Of a DNA stretch of 51,844 nucleotides, positions 28,501-37,547 are shown one piece after another. Location: contig PBAS01000024.1 of the NCBI GenBank assembly GCA_002716625.1, positions 1-51,844 on the forward strand, written 5' to 3'. Numbering within the stretch: position 1 is the stretch's first letter; every line of letters begins with the position of its first letter. The DNA comes from Phycisphaeraceae bacterium. Lineage in GTDB: Bacteria; Planctomycetota; Phycisphaerae; Phycisphaerales; Phycisphaeraceae. The position numbers were made by a program, and so were the translations under genes. The notes under the pieces are model-generated. The model had not been told where the DNA came from. It searched no databases and was given only the letters and a program-made list of their open reading frames with translations.

Positions 28501-28944
28501 ATGCTCAATACCAAGTTGATTCATCCGGATATTCTTGAAGTCCTTGCACGAGCAGGACATGGCTCCAAGGTCTTGATTGCCGACGGTAATTACCCAGCCT
28601 CGACCACCCTTGGAATGAATGCCACACTGGTCAACTTGAACTTGGCACCTGGGATGGTGGGCTGCACGGACATTCTCAAAGCCTTGGTATCCACGATCCC
28701 AATCGAAATAGCAACCGTCATGAGCTATGACAAAGCAGGAGCTCACGCCTTGGAAGCTGACCCACCCATCTGGTCGGAGTTTCGCCAGATTCTTGGTCAT
28801 CATGGCGGCCCGACGGAATTTGAATTTATTGATCGGCTTGATTTCTATGAAGTGGTTAGGGGTCCAGATATCTGCCTTGTGATCGCATCCGGTGATCAAC
28901 GAATCTATGCTAACCTGATGCTGACCATCGGTGTCGTCAAGTAA
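28501..28944 (+). CDS. fucU: FucU/RbsD family sugar mutarotase (147 aa)
   Basis: The product matches the RbsD/FucU family over its full length (usual length about 140). It has the conserved LARAGHGSKVLIADGNYPA with His20 and Asp28, DPPIW, FYEVVRGPD and the C-terminal QRIYANLMLTIGVV. These enzymes interconvert alpha and beta anomers of fucose or pyranose and furanose forms of ribose. FucU rather than RbsD is favoured by the overall pattern and by the FGGY kinase and class II aldolase genes 17 kb away, but this is not decisive. The ATG at 28501 fits the family start. The next gene begins 4 bp after the stop, so the two are one operon. Confidence 0.85.
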   Translation: MLNTKLIHPDILEVLARAGHGSKVLIADGNYPASTTLGMNATLVNLNLAPGMVGCTDILKALVSTIPIEIATVMSYDKAGAHALEADPPIWSEFRQILGHHGGPTEFEFIDRLDFYEVVRGPDICLVIASGDQRIYANLMLTIGVVK

Positions 28945-28948
28945 GATC

Positions 28949-31087
28949 ATGGTCCATCACGACGCAATCTCGTACGCCGGCTACCTGATCGACCACCACT
29001 GGCCGCGCGAACCATACATCTCGCTGGAGAAGCTCTCCGTTGAACAATATGAAAACTGTTTTCGTAAGGCGGGTATCGACCATGCAGTGGTTTACTGCAA
29101 GGACCATTGGGGGACATGCTATTACCCAACCCAACTGGGTATGAGCCATCCAGCGATATCCTTTGACCTGGTAGGTGAAGTGGGCGAAATGCTTCATCGG
29201 ATCGGCGCGGAGTTTACCGCTTACTACAGCGTTGGCTTCGATGAACATGCCGCCCGGAACAACCCGCAATGGGTGGCCCGTGACCCCCAGGGTCAAATGC
29301 TACGGCATCCCAAACTGGCGCCCCGTCCACGATGGCATCGGTTATGTCTTGAAACTGATTACATGGAATTCATGCATGAACACCTAGCGGAAATTTTCCA
29401 ACGTTATGACGCGGACAGTGTATTCCTGGATATTCTTGGTCATCCCCATGGCACCTACTGGGGTGCATACCTTTGCTATTGTGATAACTGCCAACGGGTC
29501 TTCTCGAAACGTTACGGATACGAGATCCCCCATGATCCACAGAAGATGCGTCAGCACGCATTTGATATCGAGGACTACAAGGCACATCTTGACCTTAAAT
29601 GGTTCAACTCGATCCGCACGGCAATCAAGGCCGCACGACCACAGATCCCCATCTGCGTCAATTCTTCTGCCCATTTCCGCCAACCGTTAAGAGATTTGAT
29701 TGACCATCATTTCACCGAACCGTTCTGGGGTCACTGGACCAGTGCGATCTATTGCAGGGGTGTTGGACGCGGGAAATTCCCCCAAGGCGGAGCCCAGGTG
29801 AATTCTGAAATTTATGATCCCTCACCACGTGATATGTATCAGGTCTTTGCGGCCAAGCATTGGGCCAACGGGATAAGGCCATTGCTTTATTCGCCATCCC
29901 AGAGACCTGATGGAAGACTCGTTACAGAAGAGTTCAACCGATTGTCCGCCGGATACGGCGAACTGAATAATCTGCGTAAGCTCATGACAGACCGGTCAAC
30001 GATCAAATGTGTTGGCGTGCTGTACCATGAAAAAACCTGCGTGGATCTTCCGGATTTCCCTTACGGCGAGGATCACACCCGATCCGTCAAGATTATTGAG
30101 TTCGATCAGGGCAAACCAGACACATTTCATCGAAGCATGGTGGCCGCCGGGATCAACCTGGCTGCCTATGCCCAGGTCCCCGTGGATGTCATTACAGAAC
30201 AGGACCTGGATATTCATTGTCTTAGTAACTACCAACTGTTACTGATCGGCGGGGCATCACGTCTTGACGAAAAACAGGCAAGCCAGATCATCCGCTTCGT
30301 TGAATCGGGTGGCTCGATCATCCTTTCCGGTGATACGAGCTTACGTCATGGCGACGGCACTTTCCGGTCAGATTTCCTTCTGGCCGATGCCATGGGTGTT
30401 CACTTTGACGGCCTTGACGACCGCTTCATGACCAATCCGTCAGGAAGTTACCTGGCTCGCCAGCCACACCCGGTATGGAACCAGTTGCCTGAAACGGATC
30501 TTCCCCTGCCACCTCCTCGATACAACATCAAGCTTGCAGGTGCCAAGGTCCTGGGTACGCATATTGACCCCTGCGCTGTACATGAAGACGAACAATGGAC
30601 CTCATGGTGGAGCCCGGCTCCAGCTTCACTAGCCCTATCGCAAGATGATCCCAAACCGCCACTTGTCACCCACCATAAGTATGGGAATGGCCATGTAGTG
30701 TACTTCGCAGCCAATCCTTTTACCGATGCCATGAGATGGCTTGGCCACGGGATATCCAACTTGATTGATTGGCTGCTGGATCCACCGGCAATTCGCATCC
30801 GAACAGATACACCTGGTTCACTGGGATCCACTTTCTGGCGACGTAATCATGATGGACAGGTCGTAATTCACCTGGTGAACCTTGGGATCGAAAAGTTGGA
30901 CGGTGAGGTACTTGCGATCCCCGGGATTACCATCGAGGTTAGCCATCAATTCGGGAAAATATGCAGGGCCAGTATCGCATACCCCAATACCATGGAATTA
31001 AAGGTCACGGACAATCCCACCATGCAATTGATTGCCGTACCGGCCGTTGAAATTCATACGATCTTAACGCTTGACCTGTGGGATTGA
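28949..31087 (+). CDS. GHL6-type glycosyl hydrolase with beta-galactosidase trimerisation-like domain (712 aa)
   Basis: Residues about 1-350 resemble the hypothetical glycosyl hydrolase 6 (GHL6) TIM barrel found near fucosidases: EFTAYYSVGFDEHAARNNPQWVARDPQG, then DADSVFLDILG. A middle domain (about 390-520) resembles the class I glutamine amidotransferase-like trimerisation fold of GH42 beta-galactosidases (YQLLLIGGASRLDEKQA, FVESGGSIILSGD), and a C-terminal beta domain follows (VIHLVNLG). No signal peptide is seen. ATG 28949 is taken as start; GTG 28931 would overlap fucU. Pairing with fucU suggests release of a sugar that FucU then mutarotates; fucose is a guess. Confidence 0.75.
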   Translation: MVHHDAISYAGYLIDHHWPREPYISLEKLSVEQYENCFRKAGIDHAVVYCKDHWGTCYYPTQLGMSHPAISFDLVGEVGEMLHRIGAEFTAYYSVGFDEHAARNNPQWVARDPQGQMLRHPKLAPRPRWHRLCLETDYMEFMHEHLAEIFQRYDADSVFLDILGHPHGTYWGAYLCYCDNCQRVFSKRYGYEIPHDPQKMRQHAFDIEDYKAHLDLKWFNSIRTAIKAARPQIPICVNSSAHFRQPLRDLIDHHFTEPFWGHWTSAIYCRGVGRGKFPQGGAQVNSEIYDPSPRDMYQVFAAKHWANGIRPLLYSPSQRPDGRLVTEEFNRLSAGYGELNNLRKLMTDRSTIKCVGVLYHEKTCVDLPDFPYGEDHTRSVKIIEFDQGKPDTFHRSMVAAGINLAAYAQVPVDVITEQDLDIHCLSNYQLLLIGGASRLDEKQASQIIRFVESGGSIILSGDTSLRHGDGTFRSDFLLADAMGVHFDGLDDRFMTNPSGSYLARQPHPVWNQLPETDLPLPPPRYNIKLAGAKVLGTHIDPCAVHEDEQWTSWWSPAPASLALSQDDPKPPLVTHHKYGNGHVVYFAANPFTDAMRWLGHGISNLIDWLLDPPAIRIRTDTPGSLGSTFWRRNHDGQVVIHLVNLGIEKLDGEVLAIPGITIEVSHQFGKICRASIAYPNTMELKVTDNPTMQLIAVPAVEIHTILTLDLWD

Positions 31088-31187
31088 TTTTGTAGGCCCC
31101 ATCGCCTGCAGCAGGTCCACCAAGCATGACAGGCCTTATCTCTCCCGTTGGTGGTGATATTCCCGGGCCATTGCAAGCTATCATGGC

Positions 31188-32870
31188 TTACCGCTCGGCA
31201 GCCATCCCAACCGTATCCGTGTGCCCGGTGAATCCCGGACCGCCTGCGGCGACATATCCATGACTGGCACCGGAGGCCTGTGGGCTAACCCAGAAGGAAT
31301 AAAGCCGCCCCTGGGTCAAACTGAAACGAAAATGAACCGGCTGGCCTGCCAAGCTCGAAAGATCGTCGATCCCGGACCAGGATACGGATTGCAACGTCTT
31401 GTCCACGCTGACATGTTCACAACCCTCGCGTGTAAACGGTTCGATGACCTTGCCGTCAAGATCCAATACCTCAACCTGCAATTCACCGTCCAAACAATCA
31501 ACATTGACAAAAAGATACTTGCCGCTGAAAAGCACCGGCCGGGTGGTCAGCGTACCACCACCTGCACCGCCGTCCATGGAGGCAAATCCATCCCGCCGCA
31601 GAACGGCAATTCCAGTACTTGCATCACAATCCCGCGCGCTGATCGCATCAGGACCGGTAATTGGTTCTGGATAGGTCCGCCCACAACCAGCTCGACCACT
31701 GAAATAAAAGTGCAATTCGTCGCCTACGACCAGGCAAACGCCGCCTGCTGGTTGCATATTGCCCCAATTCCAATCGCCGCGTGTGTCCGATACCGGCGCT
31801 AAAGGTTTACGTAAAGGGCGGTCCCAGTGAAAACCGTCACGACTAAAACCCATTTGAATCTGGTTTCGTTTTGGCCGGTCCTCCTCGACACCTGGATAGT
31901 ATGTCTCCAAGATCGCAAAAGCGCCAATGATCAGGCTTTCATAAGCCACTGCATCAAGATCATAAATCTTTGGCTGTCCACAGTCGGTCCCGGGGTAGAC
32001 AGGATCGCGACGATCCGTGTGTACCCATAAGTATGGTTCATCCGACCGGGTCCACATGGGAGAATCAACCAGGTCTTCCTGTTCCCAATAACGCACAATT
32101 CTTTCCGCATCACCGTAGCCCTGTGTCGACTTTGGAATGGATTCATCGTAACCGCTCACCGGACCAATCGCCTTGAGGCTGTGAACCCAAACCCCCCGAA
32201 ATGGGTTGTAAAATACGGTGGCCCGATCAAGACATTCACCGGCACGTAGGATTTCATCTGACCAATGGATTCCATCCGCCGAATAGTGCAATGCAAAGCC
32301 ACGCCTGGGTTTTTTCTCGAATCGGTACAACACATAACGACGCTGCGGATCAGTCGCGTTCAAGTCAAGCCATACCACGGATGTGTCGCGATTGCCCGGA
32401 TGGACAATATTGGTGCCCGGCACAACATCCAACTCGGGCTTTTCCCAGTGGATTCCATCCTGCGACGAGGCGTAACAGGTCGCAAAAAGGCGGCCTGCCA
32501 TGTACCACATCTTGAAAAGCTTGTCGTCAGGGTCATACCAGACGCCATCACTGAAAGGGCAGGCGAAAGGTCCGACCATCGGTCGCCCGCTACTGACCGG
32601 AATAAACACACCTTCATCTTCCCATGGTTTGTCCGGCTCCAGCACAGGGTTTGATGCATGATACTCCGCAGTATGCATGGTTCGGCTGAGCGTGGTCTGT
32701 TCAATAAGAAAGTCATCAACGAATAACTGGCGACCCACATCAATGGGAATAACCTTCGGTGGTGATACAAGGTAGGGCGGGGCTGGCGGATCAAGGGCCA
32801 AGCGATCCCACCGTGGCGGCCAAGGCTCGGGTAATTCAATGCCGTTGTAAAGCGTTTGGCTACTACTCAA
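31188..32870 (-). CDS. GH32/43-like five-bladed propeller hydrolase (560 aa)
   Basis: The N-terminal pattern RQLFVDDFLIEQ...NPVLEPDKPWE and repeated YSADGIHW / FSRDGFHW / ASSQDGIHW blades are typical of five-bladed beta-propeller proteins related to GH32, GH43 and GH62 glycosidases, common in planctomycetes. The last about 130 residues form a beta-sandwich (LFVNVDCLDGELQVEVLD). There is no signal peptide. The start is TTG at 32870, supported by GGAG ten bases upstream and no better in-frame ATG. It begins 6 bp after the 3' end of a decayed gene, suggesting they were once one operon. Substrate unknown. Confidence 0.75.
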   Translation of the reverse strand: MSSSQTLYNGIELPEPWPPRWDRLALDPPAPPYLVSPPKVIPIDVGRQLFVDDFLIEQTTLSRTMHTAEYHASNPVLEPDKPWEDEGVFIPVSSGRPMVGPFACPFSDGVWYDPDDKLFKMWYMAGRLFATCYASSQDGIHWEKPELDVVPGTNIVHPGNRDTSVVWLDLNATDPQRRYVLYRFEKKPRRGFALHYSADGIHWSDEILRAGECLDRATVFYNPFRGVWVHSLKAIGPVSGYDESIPKSTQGYGDAERIVRYWEQEDLVDSPMWTRSDEPYLWVHTDRRDPVYPGTDCGQPKIYDLDAVAYESLIIGAFAILETYYPGVEEDRPKRNQIQMGFSRDGFHWDRPLRKPLAPVSDTRGDWNWGNMQPAGGVCLVVGDELHFYFSGRAGCGRTYPEPITGPDAISARDCDASTGIAVLRRDGFASMDGGAGGGTLTTRPVLFSGKYLFVNVDCLDGELQVEVLDLDGKVIEPFTREGCEHVSVDKTLQSVSWSGIDDLSSLAGQPVHFRFSLTQGRLYSFWVSPQASGASHGYVAAGGPGFTGHTDTVGMAAER

Positions 32871-32876
32871 TGGTTT

Positions 32877-34005
32877 CTACTCCAATCTAAAATCGGTAAT
32901 TCCTCGCTCCGGGCTGAATTTGAACAAGCCGTGGCCAAGCCACCGTATCATCCTGCTTGCCTTCGTTGCCCAATAGTACCATCCATCATGGTATGGAATT
33001 TTCATATTGTAAGGTGTCGATATCTGCCAGCACATTTTTGCTGCAAACGCCAATTCGCCGATACATCCATCATCACCAAACCGATCATCCAATTGCTCGA
33101 CCTCAGGCAAAAGCTTCTGTAGTTGATCTTTATAAGCCAATCGCCCTGGCCGGTCCATGAGCGGCTCACCACTTTGAAAATCCTCCGCAAGGTAGAAAAT
33201 CGGCCCCTCAGGATCCCCAAGTGGTTGCAAATGCATTTCGCCACGCCTGCCAAATGGAAACTTCATCTGGGGAGACCAGTGATCAAAATAAGCGTGCTCT
33301 GCGCGGCAAAAGATCTTGGCAAGATTTTCGCTGTCTGACTGGTTCGTGGGCCTGTAAAGCATCTCGATGGCCTCCTTCTATGATCTCATCAAATCCCCAA
33401 CTGTATACGCCCAGGCCACAGAGCACCTTGATGTCACGTTGGCGAGTTGCATCAAGCACCTGCTTAACTCAACGACGCCGTGCCTCATCAGCGACGGTCA
33501 GCCAGATCAACCGGCCAACCATATGTGGTCAACAGGCCAAAGATACTGAATGCATTGCAACCACAACGATGCTGTAACTCAAGACAACCAATTAGATCAT
33601 TGACTGTTTGATCATCAAACACCTCACAGGGCTAGGCAGCACCCGACATGCCTTCATGACGCATGTCATTGATCCACACACCTTGCGCGGTTCGATGACG
33701 ATAAGCCTCCTTCATCCTATGCTCACCCCTGATCGACCGGACAAGATCTGCGCGAATATGACATGATCTGTAAAAGGCTGATTACCAAACCTGGGATTCA
33801 ATGCGGCCTCAGGTCAATTGGTTTAATGCCCAAGGATTCTGCCACTTCACTGATCGCAAGTGTATCAATCCCAAGACAGGGTGTAGCGGCACTGATATAC
33901 CACGGGCCCGGCCGCAGAACCATTTTCCAGCGCGTGGACCATATTGCTCCACTGCATGGGTTTAAAAGGTTCCATTATGGCGGTCGAGACTTGCGAGAGC
34001 GACAT
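32877..34005 (-). pseudogene. Decayed TIM-barrel-like hydrolase gene
   Basis: Protein-like stretches run across this region in three frames of the minus strand. Reading from the 5' end they are: MEPFKPMQWSNMVHALENG (from about 34005, ending at TGA 33867); MKEAYRHRTAQGVWINDMRH (from 33715, crossing TAG 33634 and ending at the double TGA 33490-33485); VLDATRQRDIKVLCGLGVYS (crossing TGA 33471); and, after another frame change near 33360, a 161-residue C-terminal ORF ending at 32877 (YYWATKASRMIRWL). The piece IKVLCGLGVYSWGFDEII is typical of a TIM-barrel strand. At least three frame changes and several stops mean it cannot make a full protein. Confidence 0.7.
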
Positions 34006-34072
34006 CAAAAAAAATGGTGTAAATCATTATAAAAAAATATCTTATGACGCATATCCCAGGAATCATTTCGTA

Positions 34073-34088
34073 TGGCACGAGGTTTGCA
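34073..34088 (+). promoter_or_regulatory. Consensus sigma-54 promoter for the 34433-35212 PEP-CTERM gene
   Basis: TGGCACGAGGTTTGCA is a perfect RpoN -24/-12 element (TGGCAC-N5-TTGCA). Predicted start is near 34099, giving a leader of about 334 nt. Its -12 half begins the first copy of a 23-bp tandem repeat. Confidence 0.75.
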
Positions 34089-34129
34089 CAATTAAATATG
34101 GTAAATTTGCATAATTAAATATGGTAAAA
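34084..34129 (+). repeat. Two tandem 23-bp AT-rich repeats at the sigma-54 start region
   Basis: Copies at 34084-34106 and 34107-34129 differ at only two positions (TTGCAC versus TTGCAT near the start, and the last base). The first copy overlaps the -12 element, so the second lies in the initially transcribed region. It could be a duplicated binding site for a regulator or a slippage product. Confidence 0.7.
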
Positions 34130-34352
34130 TTGATCGTTACGGTTTTCAACGGCGTAAGCTCAATGTTCTAGTTACGCTAAGGAGATTGCCTATTGAAATA
34201 GCAAGATCATGAGACTTAAAAAAACTAACCTATGGGAGCAGGCAAAGGTCTGACGTCGTTATCATGGTCGTGCTCGGTGGTCCAATCACTAGCCGCTTTC
34301 AGCGATCATTATTATTGCTGTGTTCCCATATAGATGACGCGTTAAAACAGGG

Positions 34353-34371
34353 AGCTTAAAGGGTTTAAGCT
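34353..34371 (+). repeat. Inverted repeat in the PEP-CTERM leader
   Basis: AGCTTAAA pairs perfectly with TTTAAGCT around a GGG loop. A second small stem follows at 34391-34406 (GCGCA/TGCGC), just before the ribosome site. Together they suggest a structured leader RNA. Confidence 0.45.
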
Positions 34372-34432
34372 GTACATGTGAGTTCGGCTAGCGCAAGTCT
34401 ATGCGCATATTCTATTCTAAAGGAGCGACGCG

Positions 34433-35212
34433 ATGAGGCATTGTAAGAAGATCTTAGTAATGGGAGCAGCGCTATTATTTAGCGGTGCAAATCTATTTGC
34501 CGGGGCGCCATCCGCGATATTGGATGACAATGAGCCTGGCATCAATGCACCGATGCTTGGTGATCCAGCAGATGATACGACTTGGAATTTCGGCGTGGTT
34601 GATTGGGGCCAAGTAGGCCACCGTCAAGGTGGGGGCTCCATCGTCGCCTCCGCGTTCTCAGCCGGTGGCCTTCAGGTTGATCATGAAAGTAACCCAACGA
34701 TTCGTTACAGCCCCTCGATGAAAGGTGATAACGAAAACAGGGCCGCCATGGATACCAGTAAAGACTGGGTTCTGAGTTTTGATTTTGCCCAATCCGGTAA
34801 TGGAATGACCACACAGGTACAGGGTGCTGACAAGCTCTTTGAGCTTGGTGCCGCCAGTGGTGGTGATGTTGTTGTGATGCAAGCCAGTGACGCAGCGAAT
34901 GCCAAGATGCAACTACGCCAGGCAGGTGGTGGCACGCTTGATATCGATGGCGATTACAGCTCCGGTTCGATTGCCATCCACTACAAGGCTTCCAACTCAC
35001 GCATGGATGTGTATTTCAATGATGCACTGGTTGCCCCTGATCAAGAATCAGTCAACGGTAATTATGACGTTAATTTCATGCAGATTTTTGGTGGTGGCCA
35101 TTCCTATGAAATCGCCATGGTCGATAACCTGGTACTGGGTATCATCCCAGAGCCAGCAACAGGTTTACTGTTGGTTGCCGGTGGTATGGCAATGCTTCGC
35201 CGACGCCGCTAA
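34433..35212 (+). CDS. PEP-CTERM sorting domain protein (259 aa)
   Basis: A signal peptide (MRHCKKILVMGAALLFSGANLFAG) is followed by a beta-rich core of about 205 residues, with WVLSFDF, IAIHYKASNSRMDVYFNDALV and YEIAMVDNLVLG that resemble a concanavalin/LamG-like carbohydrate-binding sandwich. The end is a PEP-CTERM tail: PEPATGLLLVAGGMAML then RRRR. The start is supported by AAGGAGCGACGCG before ATG. It has a perfect sigma-54 promoter and a long structured leader. Such proteins are exported and handled by an exosortase; a role in surface matrix is inferred. Confidence 0.85.
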   Translation: MRHCKKILVMGAALLFSGANLFAGAPSAILDDNEPGINAPMLGDPADDTTWNFGVVDWGQVGHRQGGGSIVASAFSAGGLQVDHESNPTIRYSPSMKGDNENRAAMDTSKDWVLSFDFAQSGNGMTTQVQGADKLFELGAASGGDVVVMQASDAANAKMQLRQAGGGTLDIDGDYSSGSIAIHYKASNSRMDVYFNDALVAPDQESVNGNYDVNFMQIFGGGHSYEIAMVDNLVLGIIPEPATGLLLVAGGMAMLRRRR

Positions 35213-35437
35213 TCACAGGATAGACCGCCACGAGTTACACGTGGCAGACAGTACCGGCCCTGTCTTGGGGAAAATGAATGTACCCGGTTTGGCTGACCGG
35301 TACCGGGCACGTTCAAAAATCTTGACAGCAGTGGTGGGCATCACGGATCGTAGCTACGCAGACTCCTACTCTTCAACCAAGAGTATTGAACTGCGGGTCG
35401 ATCGGTGGGGCCCACCATTTTTTTATGCCATACGGGT

Positions 35438-36151
35438 TTAGAGATTGGGGTAGTCTGGCAGGTGAAAGAACCCACGCCGGTAGATTGCCGACTCACTATG
35501 CACATTCTTGGTTACCCAGTGGGTTGCATAACCCCGGCGCCAGCGATCCGAGGTGTTGGGACCAGAACCGTGCAGGGCTTTACTGTGATGGAAAATAACC
35601 CCACCTTTCTTGACCAGCCCCTTTGATTCTCGATCACGATCAATGTCTTTTTCCTCCGGCGTCAGGTGGTATTCCTCACCCTTGACACCATGGTGATCAA
35701 CAACGTCCCCACGATGTGATCCATCGATATACCGAACGCAGCCGTTGGATTCATCTACATCGTCCAACGCAATCCATGCTGTCACAATCTCGTCAGCTGG
35801 CTCGCACCGAAAATAGGCATTGTCCTGATGAAAGGGCTTGCGTGTGCCGAAGTTGGGAGGCTTCATAAAGACCTGGTCCATCATGAGCAAGGGATCCATA
35901 CCATCAAGCAGTTGCCTGACAAGAGTCAACAATCGATTGTCATGCGCAAAACGTCGAAATTCCACGTCACATGGATAGGCCAGCTTTACCTTCCGTGGTT
36001 CTTGGATGCCATCCTTGGTCGTGGGCGTATGATCAACATACTTTAAAGACAACTCTGCAATACGCTCGCACTCATCAGGCTCGTATACACTTTCAACGAC
36101 TTCCCAGCCCTTTTCATGATATTGACGACCGAAACTTTCCGTTAAACTCAT
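35438..36151 (-). CDS. Phytanoyl-CoA dioxygenase (PhyH) family oxygenase (237 aa)
   Basis: This is a non-haem iron, 2-oxoglutarate-dependent oxygenase. The iron ligands are visible as His108-x-Asp110 (FHQDNAYF) and His194 (ALHGSGPN), and Arg206 (RRGYATHW) is the likely 2-oxoglutarate anchor. Length is typical of bacterial PhyH proteins. The ATG at 36151 follows TTAGGAGAGCTTGG, which makes the 17 codons upstream unlikely. Bacterial members hydroxylate very different small molecules, so the substrate is not known; nearby sugar genes do not settle it. It is 173 bp downstream of the epimerase gene on the same strand. Confidence 0.85.
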   Translation of the reverse strand: MSLTESFGRQYHEKGWEVVESVYEPDECERIAELSLKYVDHTPTTKDGIQEPRKVKLAYPCDVEFRRFAHDNRLLTLVRQLLDGMDPLLMMDQVFMKPPNFGTRKPFHQDNAYFRCEPADEIVTAWIALDDVDESNGCVRYIDGSHRGDVVDHHGVKGEEYHLTPEEKDIDRDRESKGLVKKGGVIFHHSKALHGSGPNTSDRWRRGYATHWVTKNVHSESAIYRRGFFHLPDYPNL

Positions 36152-36324
36152 CCAAGCTCTCCTAAACAAGCCCTGTCGAGCAGTAATACGTGACTGGCCC
36201 ATATTTTAATTGGAAACAGAATATTATCTACGCAACCAACACAGTTCAATACAATCAGATCCGCTTGAAATCCCATCCGCCTGCATAACTATATTCCCAA
36301 CCCAGATGGTGCTCACGGATACAA

Positions 36325-37542
36325 TTACACTGCTGACGTTGTTTTAAAAAGCTGCATGAGCTTCATCAATGCGCGTGGCAGATGAAAGGCGGCCTTCCAC
36401 ACGGTGCCCTTGTCTGTAACCTTTGGCCGTCCATCACGATAAAGTTCAGCATACCACTCGCCATATTCAGCGTCATGAAATTGCTGTTTGCACCATTGGT
36501 GCAAATGGATAAATGCCGCCCAAAGATCCATGCTTTGAGTTTCAACCGCGCATAAGGCCAAGGCATAAAGTGACTCTGAATGAACCCACCATGACTTGTC
36601 GTGCCATGACATCCCGGTTTCCTTATGCCAATCCATCTGCCTTGGGAGTTGACCACTGGCATCCAGAAACGAGACAATGCCGCCATGCTCACGGTCGTGA
36701 CCACGGTCATACATCCACTGTGCAATACGGACCGCACGTTCGATAACCGACCGGTCCTGGCGGCGGCGCCCTTCTTCAATGCAAAACCACATGGACTCCA
36801 ATGCATGGCCAGGATTAAGAACCCGGCCTTCATCGCAATCCACGAAAGAACCGTCATGGCCTACAGATTCAAACAATGCCTCATGCTCGTCCTTGGCAAA
36901 TACATTTAGAATCTGGTCCAGGCAATGGTCAATCAAGGGACGCGTACGCTCGGGTCCCAATACCGGCTCAGCCAACTGTGCCGCGTTTAAGGCAATCATG
37001 TATATCCCATGGCGTTTAAAACGGGGACTCCAAGTGGCATGAAAGATATCCTTGAAGTTAGGGTTGTATATATTTTCTTCAGCGGTGTCATAAGTCTGGC
37101 GGATCAGGGCCAGATCCTGATCGCTATCGCATGCCTGCGCATATTCACACAAACCCTGCAAAACAAACAGGTCCGTAAAAATCGAGATGCTGCCACGCTG
37201 GGGATTCCCCTGCCGATCAAGCTGATAGCGCCAGCGACCATCGCCGATATATGCATGGCTGACAATAAAATCTCGGCCACATAAGGCTAATCGTCGCCAT
37301 GAATCTTGCGGCTGGATGTGATTGCATAGTGCTGAAAACATCCAGAGTTGGCGACCTTGGAACCATATGTACTTTGTCGTATCCGTTTGATTGCCGTATT
37401 GGTCAAAACAGGTCAGGTAACCACCGTACTCGGAATCCTGGGTACGGTTCTCCCAAAACGGCAGAATGTCGCAAAGCAAATGATCGCGATAGAAGGCATG
37501 CAGCCGAGCGAGTTGATCCACGGCAAGCCCCGTCTGACCCAT
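36325..37542 (-). CDS. AGE family (N-acylglucosamine 2-epimerase-like) sugar epimerase (405 aa)
   Basis: The protein matches the (alpha/alpha)6-barrel AGE superfamily at its usual length of about 400. Visible motifs include YIWFQGRQLWMFS, FTDLFVLQGLCEYA, LNPGHALESMWFCIEEGRR with the catalytic-type His, MDWHKETGMSWHDKSWWVHSESLYAL, and a C-terminal KGTVWKAAFHLPRALM. Members epimerise C2 of free sugars or N-acetylglucosamine, or isomerise cellobiose-type sugars; the exact substrate is open. The ATG at 37542 lies 5 bp after the rhodanese stop, so translation is probably coupled; a start at 37578 would overlap that gene. Confidence 0.85.
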   Translation of the reverse strand: MGQTGLAVDQLARLHAFYRDHLLCDILPFWENRTQDSEYGGYLTCFDQYGNQTDTTKYIWFQGRQLWMFSALCNHIQPQDSWRRLALCGRDFIVSHAYIGDGRWRYQLDRQGNPQRGSISIFTDLFVLQGLCEYAQACDSDQDLALIRQTYDTAEENIYNPNFKDIFHATWSPRFKRHGIYMIALNAAQLAEPVLGPERTRPLIDHCLDQILNVFAKDEHEALFESVGHDGSFVDCDEGRVLNPGHALESMWFCIEEGRRRQDRSVIERAVRIAQWMYDRGHDREHGGIVSFLDASGQLPRQMDWHKETGMSWHDKSWWVHSESLYALALCAVETQSMDLWAAFIHLHQWCKQQFHDAEYGEWYAELYRDGRPKVTDKGTVWKAAFHLPRALMKLMQLFKTTSAV

Positions 37543-37547
37543 TGGTT

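Noticed and set aside
31117..31154. CCACCAA...TTGGTGG inverted repeat between convergent genes
   Set aside because: Seven pairs with a 24-nt loop and no T-run; too weak to call a terminator.
33763..34032. 89-codon plus-strand ORF over the decayed gene
   Set aside because: The opposite strand carries recognisable protein fragments; this frame is its antisense shadow.
34887..35441. 184-codon frame overlapping the 259-aa PEP-CTERM gene
   Set aside because: It lies in another frame of a gene with signal peptide, sorting tail and ribosome site; it has none of these.
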